Positions 22,355 through 33,359 of a stretch of DNA of 64,000 bases are shown one piece after another. Numbering within the stretch: the stretch's first letter is position 1; every line of letters starts with the position of its first letter. The stretch is from NCBI GenBank assembly GCA_944989445.1, contig CALYLW010000037.1, forward strand, positions 2,022,501 through 2,086,500, given 5' to 3'. A model generated the notes under the pieces. The model made no database searches and had not been told where the DNA came from. It saw only the letters and a list, made by a program, of their open reading frames with translations. The DNA is from Ampullaceana balthica. Taxonomy: Eukaryota > Mollusca > Gastropoda > Lymnaeidae. A program made the translations under genes and the position numbers.

Positions 22355-22981
22355 CAGTGGTACCTCGAGATACGAAATGAATCTATTCCGGAGTGGCTTT
22401 CGTATCTTGGATCTTTCGTATCTTGAACAAAGATTTACACGTAAAATATGTAATCCTTTTCAAGCCACACAGAAACGACACTTAAAAAATGGTAAATATC
22501 TTGGTAAACTATCGAAAAACAAAGTAGAATTCTTCAAACCTAAAAGTACACAATATAAATCAAATAAATAATAATAAAACAATCAAAACAGAATAAAATA
22601 GATAAAAAATAATATGTATACAAATGTGAACTTTTAACTCTCTAGTGAGACGATTAATTATCAATTTCTTTAAAGCCATGGCCATGAAAATACGCTTTTC
22701 CAAAGACATTGGACCGACGCCGCGCAGCAGTTTAAAGTTACCGCGCGGCAAATTTGGTAAAATATTGCACACAAAAAAAATAGATACTGTGCAACTTTTC
22801 ACACGAGTTTTTTTACTTTGCAGATGGACCAAAGAATCTTAGAGCTAACACTGGTTGTCAGCTGTGCGTTTTTTCGTACCTTGGATTTCTTTCATATCTT
22901 GGAACAAAAAATTCTTCCAGTGGCCTTTCGTATCTTGGATCTTTCGTATCTTGAAGCATTCGTATTTAGAGATGCCCACTG
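22355..22981. mobile_element. pogo/Tigger-like MITE with TA target duplication
   Basis: The left end is CAGTGGTACCTCGAGATACG and the right end is the complement of CAGTGGGCATCTCTAAATACG. Both are followed inward by repeated TTTCGTATCTTGGATCTTTC blocks in inverted arrangement. TA flanks both ends (22353-22354 and 22982-22983), as for Tc1/mariner/pogo elements. The CAGTGGTACCTCG start resembles known Tigger-type ends. No transposase is left, and the centre holds a foreign dispersed unit at 22668-22850. Confidence 0.72.
22668..22850 (-). repeat. Dispersed repeat unit with GCTGCGCGGT motif, copy 3
   Basis: Reverse orientation relative to copies 1 and 2: CTAAGATTCTTTGGTCC, AAAGTTGCACAGTATC, CAATATTTTACCAAATTTGC, CGCGCGGTAACTTTAAAC. 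It lies inside the pogo-like element. Confidence 0.72.
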
Positions 22982-23330
22982 TACATTGAAGTCGATTACA
23001 AAAGATAGTAATGAAATAAATGTTAATACACGAGATGACAGTGTTTTAATATGAAAGCAAATGCAAACATTCTGCGTATGAAGAAATTAGATACAAAGAA
23101 ATGAGACCTGCTTTTCAAGAAAAGAGATGTAAATATTTCAGAAGATTTCTGTTATGGGAAAATGGAGCTATAATGGAACGGAGATGAATCAGATGAAAGT
23201 AACTTGAAAGAGTAACCTAAAGATAGTCAAGATAGTGTCAGATCCTTTAAAAAAATCGTGTTAAATTGAAAATAATAAAAACATTGGGGAAAACCTTTTT
23301 ACAAATGATAATAATGGGCTTGTTGTACTC

Positions 23331-23683
23331 ATCGGCATTCATTGGGAAAACATAGATGTCCCGACAATACATAAAACAACTATCGGCATTCATTGGGAAA
23401 ACATAGATGTCCCGACAATACATGAAACAACTATCGGCATTCATCGGGAAAACATAGATGTCCCGACAATACATAAAATAACTATCGGCATTCATCGGGA
23501 AAACATAGATGTCCTGACAATACATAAAACAACTATCGGCATTCATCGGGAAAACATAGATGTCCCGACAATACATAAAACAACTATCGGCATTCATTGG
23601 GAAAACATAGATGTCCTGACAATACATGAAACAACTATCGGCATTCATTGGGAAAACATAGATGTCCTGACAATACATAAAAC
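23331..23683. repeat. 51-bp minisatellite (about 7 units)
   Basis: The unit contains ATCGGCATTCATTGGGAAAA, CATAGATGTCCCGACAATAC and ATAAAACAACT. The variable sites are ATTGGG/ATCGGG and CCCGAC/CCTGAC. The unit is 17 codons, so a 143-codon minus frame with repeated DIYVFPMNADSCF stays open. It is an array product. Confidence 0.92.
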
Positions 23684-24027
23684 TGTATTGCTTAAGCAGG
23701 TAGATATTCTTTTCAAAAGTGTTATTACGATTTAGTTATACTTTTAAGAAAATATATTTGTAAAAAAAAAGTGGGGGACTCTGAGACCTCAGGGTAAACC
23801 CTCGGACCAAATAGAGTCTGTTGAAGCCGAATATGACCTTTAGGGGAGCAAAGTCATCCCGTTCCCTCCTCACACGCGAAAGCGAATCAAGTTAGAGCAT
23901 CAGGCTGTCGTTATCAGAGATTTGTTGTTTTTTTTTCTTCTGGCGAAACTCCTTGTATTTAATGCCCTGTCTGCCTTAACTCCACGTTCTCCCTCTATTC
24001 GTAAGACTCACAGGAAAACCTAACTGA
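23684..24027. other. Unannotated DNA
   Basis: No recognised feature. Confidence 0.35.
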
Positions 24028-24372
24028 TTCCCGTATTGTCCTATATTGCTGTTGAAAAAACCTAAATTCCGTATTGCATTGTACTCTTGGTGTAGAAACC
24101 GTCAAATTCGTCTTTTATATTGCCGCTGAAAAAAACACAAATTCCCGTATTGCTCTTTGATGCTAGGTACCTTACGATACTTCCCGTATTGTCCCATACT
24201 GCTGGTTAATAAAACCTAATTTTTGTATTGCACTACACTGCTGGTGTAGATAGCCTACTTTCAATATTGTCCTATTCTGATGGTGAAGAAAATCTAACTA
24301 ATTTCCGTATTGTCCAATGCTGCTGGTATAGAAAACGTAACTAATTCCCGTATTGCCCAATGCTACTGGTGA
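24028..24372. repeat. Degenerate about 55-bp tandem repeat (6-7 units)
   Basis: TTCCCGTATTGTCC recurs, followed by a TGCTGGTG-like segment, GAAAAAACCTAA and an ATT-rich linker. The units have diverged far more than in the other arrays here, which marks an old array. Confidence 0.7.
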
Positions 24373-26380
24373 AGGAAAGAAAAAATCGATTAAGGCGCAA
24401 AACATTGAGAAGAAAGCTCAGGACTTGGTGGAGAGTTGTCGGGATTGATGTAATGATAGGGTGGGTCCGTTTGATTCCAGTTACCGCTGGGACTGGGACG
24501 GAGAAAAGTGGGAAGGTTCGGTGGGTGAGGGGGTCGGAGGACAGCTGCGGGGTGGGTGGGGTGGAAGTGGTTGCTGTTGGGGCTTAATCTACTGATTGCC
24601 ACTCCTGCTGGCAGTTAGTGCCTGCTGGTTGGACAACCCCAGGACGGACAGCCAGACGTGAACTATCCTATTTAAAATGACACGGCCCCTTTTAATGTTC
24701 TCTTCTTTTTCTTTTCAAGCAACAAGCTAAACGTCCATGCCCGGTGGTGGCGTTTAGAACTGGACATTATCCACTGACCATAAACGAGTGACTGTTGACA
24801 TTTTAATTCTCCCCGAACCGCCCGCTTCCCTCGGATGTAGGCGGGAGGAGAACTCAACTTGCGCGTGCCGTGGGGGGAAGGAGGAGGAGGCGGCGGTTGA
24901 GTGGGAAGGGGGGTGGGGAGAAGGGAGAGGGGTGGGTGCTTGGAGACAATTATTTACCGAACGGCCTATTGATTCCAAACCCTTTAGTGTAGGGCTATCT
25001 TCGTTAGCTACTCCCGTTGTTAGGTTCTATTTAACTTTCCAACATTTTAATTTGTATACGGTTCGCCTAGAGACGAAGGCGTTGATGTACAACAACAACA
25101 TCACCCAGGGATGAATCGATATCAGGGCGCCGCCCGCTTCTGTTTATAGCGATTTAAGATTTGTTTCCGTGTGGTGTCTTGGTGAAAGTTTTTGAAGTAA
25201 ATCCGCGCGCGATTCTGACGTCACGTGTTCATTTATTTCAGTAAAATTAACTGATATTCCAGTAATTGTTTCATTGGCTGTGAATCAGGGGCAGACTTTT
25301 GTTTATTCTTTTTAATATTTTTTTTCTTCTGCATATCGCTTATACCAAAAACAAAAATGTGTTTTGTGACTGAGTAAATACACAAACAGGCAAACTGGTA
25401 GTGTTGGAGAATTCTGGATTTAACCCGTTGCTATGAACGCCCTCGAGATGCTGAGTACTACAGTGTTCTGAGTGGGTATAAGTAATGTGAAGTTACTATT
25501 TAGTGACCTTTGAACTTTGAACTATGTTTCTTTTAGTCGACACGCGACTCCCCGAACTCAAAAAATAATAGATTTTACCCCCCCCCCACACTAACTTTAT
25601 TGTGAGCTTCTGGCGGTCGTTGTTATTTTCTCACTGTGATAGAATTATTGATTTGCTTCCCCTTTTTGACCTACCTTGTAAAATCTTGGATTATCTCCCT
25701 TTGACTACAGGACCCAAGAGACGGCCAAGAATCTCTCACCCCCACACCCCCCCCCCAATTTTAAAAAAAAATATTTATTTTATTCAACCACCCCACAATC
25801 ACACCGCTACCACGAATCAACAGTAATTATCTCTCACGATGGATCACCGATAACCACAGTGTACGGATTTCGAATGTGCTTAGCTTATTTACGAAAATAG
25901 GCTTAACCCCCCCTCCCCCCTTTTTAACTTCCCCTTCTACTCTCACCCTTACACCCCCTTTTGTCATTACCTACAGCGCCCCCCCCCCTGGCCACTTGCT
26001 TAAACAGCTGTTCTGTTATTATGACGAATTTTTCCATTTCACCCCTGTCTTGGCCTTAAGATAGGGCGAGTCAACAGATAACCAAGCATTAAGAGACTTG
26101 TAACTCTTTTACCCCGGCCTGTGTATATTTGTGTTAGTGTGTGTGCCTCGGGTAAACAGACAGGAGAGCTACCCGGTAACCAACCGTGTTTGATCTATTA
26201 TGTCAGGGGAAATCACTGCCAACTACCGGATTTCTATTCAGGTAGGTTATCGTTAATATTAGCATTTAAGTTTCAGAAAAATAATAAAATGTTTAAATAA
26301 AAAGGTGACGTAATAAGCTGTGTCGTAAGATCGGAGTGGATGTATGCAGAATGCGGCTTGTGAAAATAAACTTATGGATA
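24373..26380. other. Unannotated DNA with G-rich tract
   Basis: 2 kb without a recognised gene. A purine- and G-rich tract lies at 24864-24940. C-rich runs occur near 25580, 25745, 25907 and 25980. Both-strand frames around 24360-25114 are driven by this skewed composition. Confidence 0.45.
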
Positions 26381-26611
26381 GGGGCCGTTCATAAAGTAAG
26401 TCACACTATTTTTGACAAACTGTCACAAATTCCCCCCCCCCTCCCCTAAAGTTCGTCACACTTTCGAACACATTTAAAAAAAAATATTTAAAAAATAATT
26501 AAAATTTAATATAAAACATCGTGACGTCACACAAGGCCGGACCCCTCCCCCCCTGTCACACTTTCTTACACCCCCCTCCTCTGGAGCGTGACGTACTTTA
26601 TGGACGGCCCC
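26381..26611. mobile_element. Harbinger-like MITE with 3-bp TSD (ATA)
   Basis: The left end is GGGGCCGTTCATAAAGTAAG and the right end is the complement of GGGGCCGTCCATAAAGTACG. Direct ATA flanks at 26378-26380 and 26612-26614 are perfect. The interior is C-rich and T-rich (CCCCCCCCCTCCCC). TSDs of 3 bp are typical of PIF/Harbinger elements. No transposase is present. Confidence 0.78.
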
Positions 26612-26614
26612 ATA

Positions 26615-27609
26615 GGCGGTGGTGTAGCTTGAGTGAGTTTCGCCTGGGGGTGGGCCGAATCGGCCAAACATTTTTTGCCACCCCTATCCAAGGATAAAAA
26701 AACAACAACACTTCCCCACCACCACCCCCCTCTCCTGGGCCGATGAGACTAGGAGTTAGAGGGTATTGAGGGGTATAGAGGGGACGTGACGTCATGATGG
26801 TTGATGTTCATGAGGGCCGTATAGGGATTGTCCCACTAATCCAGTGGTCCCGACACTATCAGAAATCCATTAACCTTTATCTATGCAGCCCCCGTATTTA
26901 TATATGACTGGTGACCCGCCAGAAAGGGTCCACGATACACATACATATTATATGTAAACTCTAATACTGGCCCCCATGTGTATGTTTACACTACGCGTAA
27001 TTGTCGCCGTTAACAAAAAAATCCATCAGACTATTTTTGTACCCTTGAGTTTATGTCTTGTAGAACGACTCCTTAACTAAGCGATATGTTGTTGCCAATG
27101 TGTCCTCTACTACTGCCTGCTATAGTAGAAAATAAAACTCGTACCACGGTTTAAGCGAGGGATCTTGTAACTAATAGTGAGTCGATCGAGTCTTGTGGTC
27201 TTGTAACTAATAGTGAGTCGATCGAGTCTTGAGTGACAGAATCTCATCCCAACACGATTTCACTAACTCTATCCTTTGTTCTCCTAGCCGCCCCTCCCCC
27301 ACACTTCCCCCCCCCCACACTAATACTTGCAAGTGCTCTCCTCCATCTCATTTACCTTTCGTTCCTATTTATTCATCCTTCATTTTTCTAGTCCCATCTC
27401 TTACTCCTTAGCTTCCTCTTTTTTTGGATTATTGCATTATTGAAACCCTAGAAATTTTCACCGTCGCTAGTTACCCGTGTCAACCTAACCTTTAATCCCC
27501 CCCCCCAGTTTTTTTCCCCAAGACTATCTTTTATCCCCTCCTTTATTTTAATCTTCACCAGTCTGTTCTTACTTTTCCAGCCCCTCCCCTTTTTTCATAG
27601 ATTGTTATG
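26615..27609. other. Unannotated DNA with a 36-bp duplication
   Basis: No gene recognised. TCTTGTAACTAATAGTGAGT with GATCGAGTCTTG is directly duplicated at 27161-27234. C-rich runs occur near 27300 and 27500. Confidence 0.45.
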
Positions 27610-27765
27610 CAGTGGCGGATTAAGGGGGGTGATGATTGGGCTAAAGCCAGGGGCCCCCAATGTTTTAAGGGCCCCAAAAAAATTATATTGTATAATAAAG
27701 GTGGCCTGACCGGGCCCCATGTTGAATTTCAGCCAGGGGACCCGTGCATTCTTAATCCGCCCCTG
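27610..27765. mobile_element. 156-bp hAT-type MITE with perfect 8-bp TSD
   Basis: The left end is CAGTGGCGGATTAAG and the right end is the complement of CAGGGGCGGATTAAG. The flanking direct repeat TTGTTATG at 27602-27609 and 27766-27773 is perfect. The interior carries GGGCTAAAGCCAGGGGCCCC and a central AT block, shared with 54700-54855 (the same length) and, disrupted, with 7078-8234. An 8-bp TSD with CAG ends identifies the hAT superfamily. It is non-coding. Confidence 0.92.
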
Positions 27766-27773
27766 TTGTTATG

Positions 27774-28590
27774 GATTGATTAAATATTACAATACCCGGA
27801 ACTACATAAGCCCTATTTCTTACGATTTCGATAATTATTGCTACAGTTAATAAAACACCATTACCTGCGATAAGTTGGTAACATTTCAAACTAGAAAGGA
27901 ACATTCTCCACCCATGATAAGGGTGATAAGGACAAGGGCAGAGTTGATATAGAGATTAACACCCAAAAAAGCCGCCAATTGTGTTTTGCCCCACGATCCC
28001 GCAAACACACACGCCGAGGCCGGCTTGTTTCTTGTCAGTCAAACGAAGGTGTCGACTGATAGCGGTCGCTGCCTTGACTTAGTGGGGGTTGTACGGGCCA
28101 GGCATTTATTTTTAAGTAGGTCGCCGATGAAAGATTTATTAATCTTTTATTAGCTCAGCTTTAAGGGTTGAACCGGTAACCTGGACTCGGGGCCTTAGGG
28201 CCTCTGCCTAGGGCCTTTAAGTCCTTATCTCTGCATTGTGTACTTGGCACTCAAATTATACTTTGCGGGTGTAAGCCCTTTACAGAAGTTATTTATTATT
28301 ATATTTCTTTAAAAAGAAAAAAAAATCTTCTTAGCCTCTTGCTGATTGAAATGTCCTTTGTGGATAAGCCGGAAAGTCATTATTGCTGTTTACTATTGAT
28401 TAAATCTGCTACTAAATGATGCTTCATGTTCTTGATTAAAACAGTTATTGATCGAAGCTGTTGGTTATTGGTTAACACCTGTTTGTTATAAACTGAAGAC
28501 GTCTTTGTTTTTGTGTCACGGTGATACTAAAATAAGAACCGCCTACATTCATGCGGTAATGGGTGCGTGGTGGTGTGACGGTAAGATGGC
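27774..28590. other. Unannotated DNA
   Basis: No recognised feature. Confidence 0.4.
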
Positions 28591-28880
28591 GTAGGGAACT
28601 GAGAGTAAGACGAGCGAAGGGAGTAGGAACAAGGAACTGAGAGTAAGACGAGCGAAGGGAGTAGGAACAAGGAACTGACAGTAATATGAGTAAAGGGAGT
28701 AGGAACAAGGAACTGACAGTAAGACGAGCAAAGGGAGAAGGAACAAGGAACTGAGATAAACACGAGTAAAGGGAGTAGGAACAAGGAACTGACAGTAATA
28801 TGAGTAAAGGGAGTAGGAACAAGGAACTGAGATAAACACGAGCAAATGGAGTAGGAATTTGGAACTGAGATTAACACGAG
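28591..28880. repeat. 39-bp minisatellite (about 7 units)
   Basis: The unit contains AAGGAACTGAGAGTAAGACG and AGCGAAGGGAGTAGGAAC. Variants are ACAGTAATATGAG and AGATAAACACGAG, and they recur in alternation along the array. All three minus frames are open, with repeated LFLLPLLVLLSVPCSYSL-like hydrophobic peptides that mimic membrane segments but arise from the unit. 39 bp is 13 codons. Confidence 0.92.
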
Positions 28881-28970
28881 TAAAGAGAGTATGATTAAAG
28901 AGGGAAAGTAGGATGCCCATGTGAAGAAGGTATAGGGCAGTAAGGCTAAGATAAATATAAATGTGCCGCT

Positions 28971-29135
28971 TTGATCTAAGTCCAACAATCAGTGAGATCT
29001 GAACGACTTATTTAAAAGTTGATGTGATCTAAGTCCAACAATCATTGAGATCTGAACGACTTATTTAAAAGTTGATGTGATCTAAGTCCAACAATCATTG
29101 AGATCTGAACGACTTATTTAAAAGTTGATGTGATC
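28971..29135. repeat. 53-bp tandem repeat (3 units)
   Basis: TCCAACAATCATTGAGATCT, GAACGACTTATTTAAAAGTT and GATGTGATCTAAG recur at 28981, 29034 and 29087. The first unit has CAGTGAG and the other two CATTGAG. Confidence 0.9.
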
Positions 29136-29156
29136 CAAATCACTCTAAACGTAAAC

Positions 29157-29411
29157 AGGTAAATGCATAAAATAAAAACAGGGTATTAGTAGGCCTGACA
29201 GGACATAACACAACAGCGAACGTTTCGGCAAAGAGCCTTCTTCAACGGACAAATAGTACACAAATGAAACGAATAAAACGAAATAATAGAAAAAAACACT
29301 TAGCTGCGGTGAAATCCAAGTAGTCCAGTAGAGATGGACTATTGTTATGTATTGGTATTGTTATGTCCTGTCAGGCCTACTAATACCCTGTTTTTATTTA
29401 TGCATTTACCT
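29157..29411 (-). mobile_element. Inverted-repeat element with CCGAAACGTTCGC motif (possible Penelope-like end)
   Basis: Arms of about 50 bases: AGGTAAATGCATAAAATAAA, CAGGGTATTAGTAGGCCTGA and CAGGACATAACA at 29157-29206, inverted at 29361-29411. The minus strand of the left half reads TTGAAGAAGGCTCTTTGCCG, then AAACGTTCGCTGTTG. Related pieces lie at 35660-35785 and 39392-39600. Helix-GAAAC layouts of this kind occur in hammerhead-bearing Penelope-like element ends; the link here is inference, since the catalytic core is imperfect. Confidence 0.5.
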
Positions 29412-29823
29412 TTTTAAAAGCCTGATTGCAGTCTCACCCCCATTATTTTAAACGTAAACAGCGCACTTGTGGATTGACACTCGTAAATTGAACGATCGCC
29501 GAGCTTGCTGTCTGAAAAAGAGTTAGCGAAGAGAGAAGAGCAATACAGAAAGGAGAGAGGTGTAAGACATTATTTTTCTGCTACCTGGAAGTCGTGACTT
29601 ATTGACTCGTGACGCAAGGTTCGCATCTTGAACCTAGACCTCGAACACTTACGCAGCTTTTTAAGGAGCTTCTCGTTGAAAGCCATGTTCAGTGGTTCTC
29701 ATCTTATCTATTCTAAGTGACGCTTTGAACTTGCTGTGTAGCAAATCTTATTTATTGCGATGGTTATATTCCTTTCGATCACCATTGCGGAAATCCCTTC
29801 TTCTCCTGCTGGTCCCAATGTCC
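29412..29823. other. Unannotated DNA
   Basis: No recognised feature. Confidence 0.35.
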
Positions 29824-30212
29824 CCTTCATGGCAGTGGTACATTGCCCCCTTCCAGCTAGTGGCATATTGCCCCATTCACTCCAGTGGCATATTGCCCCA
29901 TTTAAGCCAGTGGCATATTTCCCCATTTAAGCCAGTGGTACAATGCCCCCTTCCAGCTAGTGGCATATTGCCCTCTTCATGCCATTGACATATTGCCCCC
30001 TTCACGCCAGTGACATATTGCCCCATTCACTCCAGTGGCATATTGCCCCCTTCACGCCAGTGGCATATCCCCCACCCCCACTTCACACCAGTGGCATATT
30101 TCCCCCTTCACGCCAGTGGCATATTACCCCTTTCACGCCAGTGGCATATTGCCCCCTTCACGCCAGTGGCATATTGCCCCCTTCACGCCAGTGGCATATT
30201 GCACCATTCTCA
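29824..30212. repeat. 25-bp minisatellite (about 15 units)
   Basis: The unit contains CCAGTGGCATATTGCCCCCT plus TCACG. Early units have CATTTAAG or CCAGCTAG variants. All plus frames are open and give repeated HWHIAPFTPVAYCPLHASG-like peptides. These are array products. Confidence 0.92.
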
Positions 30213-30915
30213 CGGTGGTGCATTGCCCTATAAAACAAAAACCACAGCGTTGAAGTGCGCCCCACTGCCACTAACTAATCCAACAAGGAATGCAAACAGT
30301 GGCCCACGGATTAGAGCGCATCTAAGCTAGACATGCGTAGATCAGACACGGAGTAAGTCAAGCTTGCACAAACGGGACGTCGGCGTTGGACGCAACAATT
30401 GACAAGAACCTCCCCACCACCACCCCCCACCTCCTTACACATATTCCAACACGTCAATCCTTGGACCAAGTGGTGCAATGCTACCTACCCCCCGCCACCC
30501 CGCATCCACAATAAAACAAGCAATCTCGACACATGCCATATTTAGATCACCATGTCAAGTTTGTTTTTTTTGGGGGGGGCAGGGAAATGAAGTTTAAGGA
30601 GGCCATTGTGATATCCTGTCACACCACGCGGCACCCGAGTCAGGATGTCAATCTGGTTCCCTGCAGGGAAATTTATGACAGGTTCTTAAGCTGTGCTTCC
30701 CGCCAACTCCTGTCCTCACATCAAATATCATTTATTGAAAGGATGTGTTGAGAAAGAAAGGCGTAGCTTCAGCTGAAGATTTGTGTGATGTTGGCGGTTC
30801 TAAAAATATTTAATTATCCTTCAGTAAACCACAAAATGGGCATCCGAGATTTAATTATTTTTTTAACAATCCAATTAAAAGCTGGTTATTTTTTGTTGGT
30901 TAGAGGCATTGTCTA
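30213..30915. other. Unannotated DNA
   Basis: No recognised feature. A T run followed by a G run lies near 30565-30580. Confidence 0.4.
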
Positions 30916-31196
30916 GGGGCCGTCCATAAAGTACGTCACGCTCCAGAGGAGGGAGGGGGTGTAAGAAAGTGTAACAGTTTGTGACAGGGGGAGAGGGAGT
31001 CCGGCCATGTGTGAAGTCACGGTGTTTTATATTAAATTCTATTAATTTTGTTAATATTTTTTTTAGAATTTTTGTTCAAAAGTGTAAGGACTTTGGGGGT
31101 TGGGGGGGGGGTCCCGAGATTTGTGACAGTTTGTGACAGGGGGGAGGGGGAGTAAAAGTGGTCAAAAATATCGTGACGTACTTTATGGACGACCCC
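30916..31196. mobile_element. Harbinger-like MITE with 3-bp TSD (CTA)
   Basis: The left end is GGGGCCGTCCATAAAGTACG and the right end is the complement of GGGGTCGTCCATAAAGTACG. Perfect CTA flanks lie at 30913-30915 and 31197-31199. The interior has two GTTTGTGACAGGGGG blocks, so part of the body is duplicated. Same family as 26381-26611 and, more distantly, 3204-3637. Confidence 0.8.
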
Positions 31197-31199
31197 CTA

Positions 31200-31490
31200 C
31201 TATCCTAGTTCTGTTGAGCTGTCTACTTTCCTATTTCTGTGAAACTGTCTACTTAATTACCCATTACGGAACTGTCAACTTCCCTATAGTTATACGGAAC
31301 TGTCAATTTCCCTAATTCGGTGGAACTGTCTACTACCCTATTTCCGTAGAACTGTGTACAATTTCTTATGGAACTGTCTATCTACCATAGTTCTATGTAA
31401 CTGTCTATCATAGCTTCATGGAACTGACTACCATAATTTTATGGGTCTACTCAGTTCTATGGACCTGTCTACAACCTTAATGGATGTTTC
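31200..31490. repeat. Degenerate GGAACTGTCTAC repeat
   Basis: The motif (T)GGAACTGTCTAC, then a CCTATTTC-like spacer, recurs about ten times at intervals of roughly 25-32 bases with many changes. It reads as an old minisatellite. It starts directly at the right end of the Harbinger-like MITE. Confidence 0.7.
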
Positions 31491-31594
31491 CACATACCTA
31501 GTTCCATTGTCACTTTTACAAAACCTAGTCCTTTGAAATCTCTACTCATCTCTGCATATTTTGAGCACTTCATTGACCAATGTCTGAGATTACA

Positions 31595-31712
31595 CAAACA
31601 GACCTATATAACACTGACCTATATAATACTGACTATATAATACCGACCTATAGAATACTGACCATATAATACCGACCTATATAATACTGACCTATATAAT
31701 ACTGACCTATAA
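31595..31712. repeat. 14-15-bp TATAATACTGACC repeat
   Basis: About eight units of CCTATATAATACTGA with TACCGA variants and small length changes. Confidence 0.8.
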
Positions 31713-33165
31713 TGACTTTAGAGAACAAACTTCTTTCACGGAAATATCTATCGATATAGCTGTGTAAAAATCTCTACCGACCTTGTCCCTCGGAAATCTC
31801 CTCAGACAAACCCTTGACGAGCTTTATAGCGGCCCGTTTCCGTTGAAATCTCCGTCGACCTAGTTCTGTCCAACTGACCAACGATCTATTTCCATGGAAG
31901 TTAAAGCTTTTTGAGTGTCCTTAAACATGATTGTTGTTGTGGGAGCCGAGCTTCTAGAACACGAAACTCTCTTTTCACGCACCTTATTTCATACTCACTC
32001 TCACACAAAAGGTATGGCATTCCTGCTTGAAGACCGATTGTGGTACAGTGACATCTTCAAAGTTTAAGTTTATTTTTAAATTAATTTAAATTTTATATGT
32101 TAATCATCAACATTAGTGCCTGGACTGTCTGCCTTCGTCCTCACATCTCTTCACTGATGGTGGTTTTAGTGTGCGTTTTTTTCGAATTGCGTAAAGGTCA
32201 AAGGTAATCGATTTAACTATTGCGTTACATAAACCTTAGAGTCATTTCAGTGTGTGAGTCAGTGGTCACGTGGTGAGGTTTATGTCTGCTCACTTTATGG
32301 AAACTGGTTAGATTCCAGAGATAGATTTAACAAAGAGATCATTCTTTCTTTGTTTTGTTTTTACGTGAGTTTTTTTGTGTGTGCATGCAATTATGCCAGG
32401 TGAAACACAGACTCCTGTCTCAATTTATTTTTGATATCATGCATTCGCTGCTTTATCTGGAATTGCAGACCTACGCGTCGAACAAGGTCATTCGTGCAGA
32501 TCCTGGAGGAGCAGTTCCCCGGTGAACTCGAGGGATGACATTGACTACTCCTGTTGCCTATTCCTCTGTTAGTCGGCCAATGATTTCTACTTCTGAGGTC
32601 CTTACGTATTCATTAATATCTCTAAGGACTTGCATTAGACCTGACTAACCGTGTGCCTCCCTTATCATGTCCCAATTTACCTAAATATTCTCACATTTGT
32701 AATGACAATTCTGAAAACACCATTTTCTCAAGGCTATGGTCTAGTTCTATAAACCGATTGTATTTTTTATGGAAGTTAAAATGTTTCGAACCGTGGCTTG
32801 GTTGTTAAACATATTTATTTCCATGGAGATTTTTTTAAATACACTAATCAACGCACAACTATATTTATTTATCTGAGGGGCAATCCAAGCAAATATCTTA
32901 GTTGAGAGTAACTTACGCACCGTCTCTCACTAATATTATTACACATTTACTTACATTTGTGTCCATGTGACAGAGCAAATATAATTTAAAATAAAAAAAG
33001 ATAAATTAATAGCCTTAAATATTAATTAGTTATTAACTTATTATTAATAATTACAATAAAATATAATTAACGTTTAGAGTCTAAATTATAAATTTTAGAC
33101 GAATGTCCAAGAAATTATTTTCTTCACTCCATTTAATCGTCATTTGTATATCCCAAGAAAAGCTG
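31713..33165. other. Unannotated DNA
   Basis: 1.4 kb, AT-rich towards 33000. No recognised feature. Confidence 0.4.
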
Positions 33166-33357
33166 TAATGTTACAAGGCCCGTAATGTTACAAGGCCCGT
33201 AATGTTACAAGGCCCGTAATGTTACAAGGCCCATAATGTTACAAGGCCCGTAATGTTACAAGGCCCGTAATGTTACAAGGCCCGTAATGTTACAAGGCCC
33301 GTAATGTTACAAGGCCCGTAATGTTACAAGGCCCGTAATGTTACAAGGCCCGTAATG
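33166..33357. repeat. 17-bp minisatellite (about 11 units)
   Basis: The unit is TAATGTTACAAGGCCCG, almost uniform; one unit has CCCATAATG. It abuts foldback copy B on its right. Confidence 0.95.
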
Positions 33358-33359
33358 AC

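Noticed and set aside
28472..28988. Hydrophobic frames resembling a multi-pass membrane protein
   Set aside because: Leucine- and serine-rich peptides come from the complement of the 39-bp purine-rich unit in all three frames.
29157..29411. Active hammerhead ribozyme
   Set aside because: The core has TTGAAGA in place of CTGANGA, and stem changes between copies are not compensatory. Kept only as a low-interest observation.
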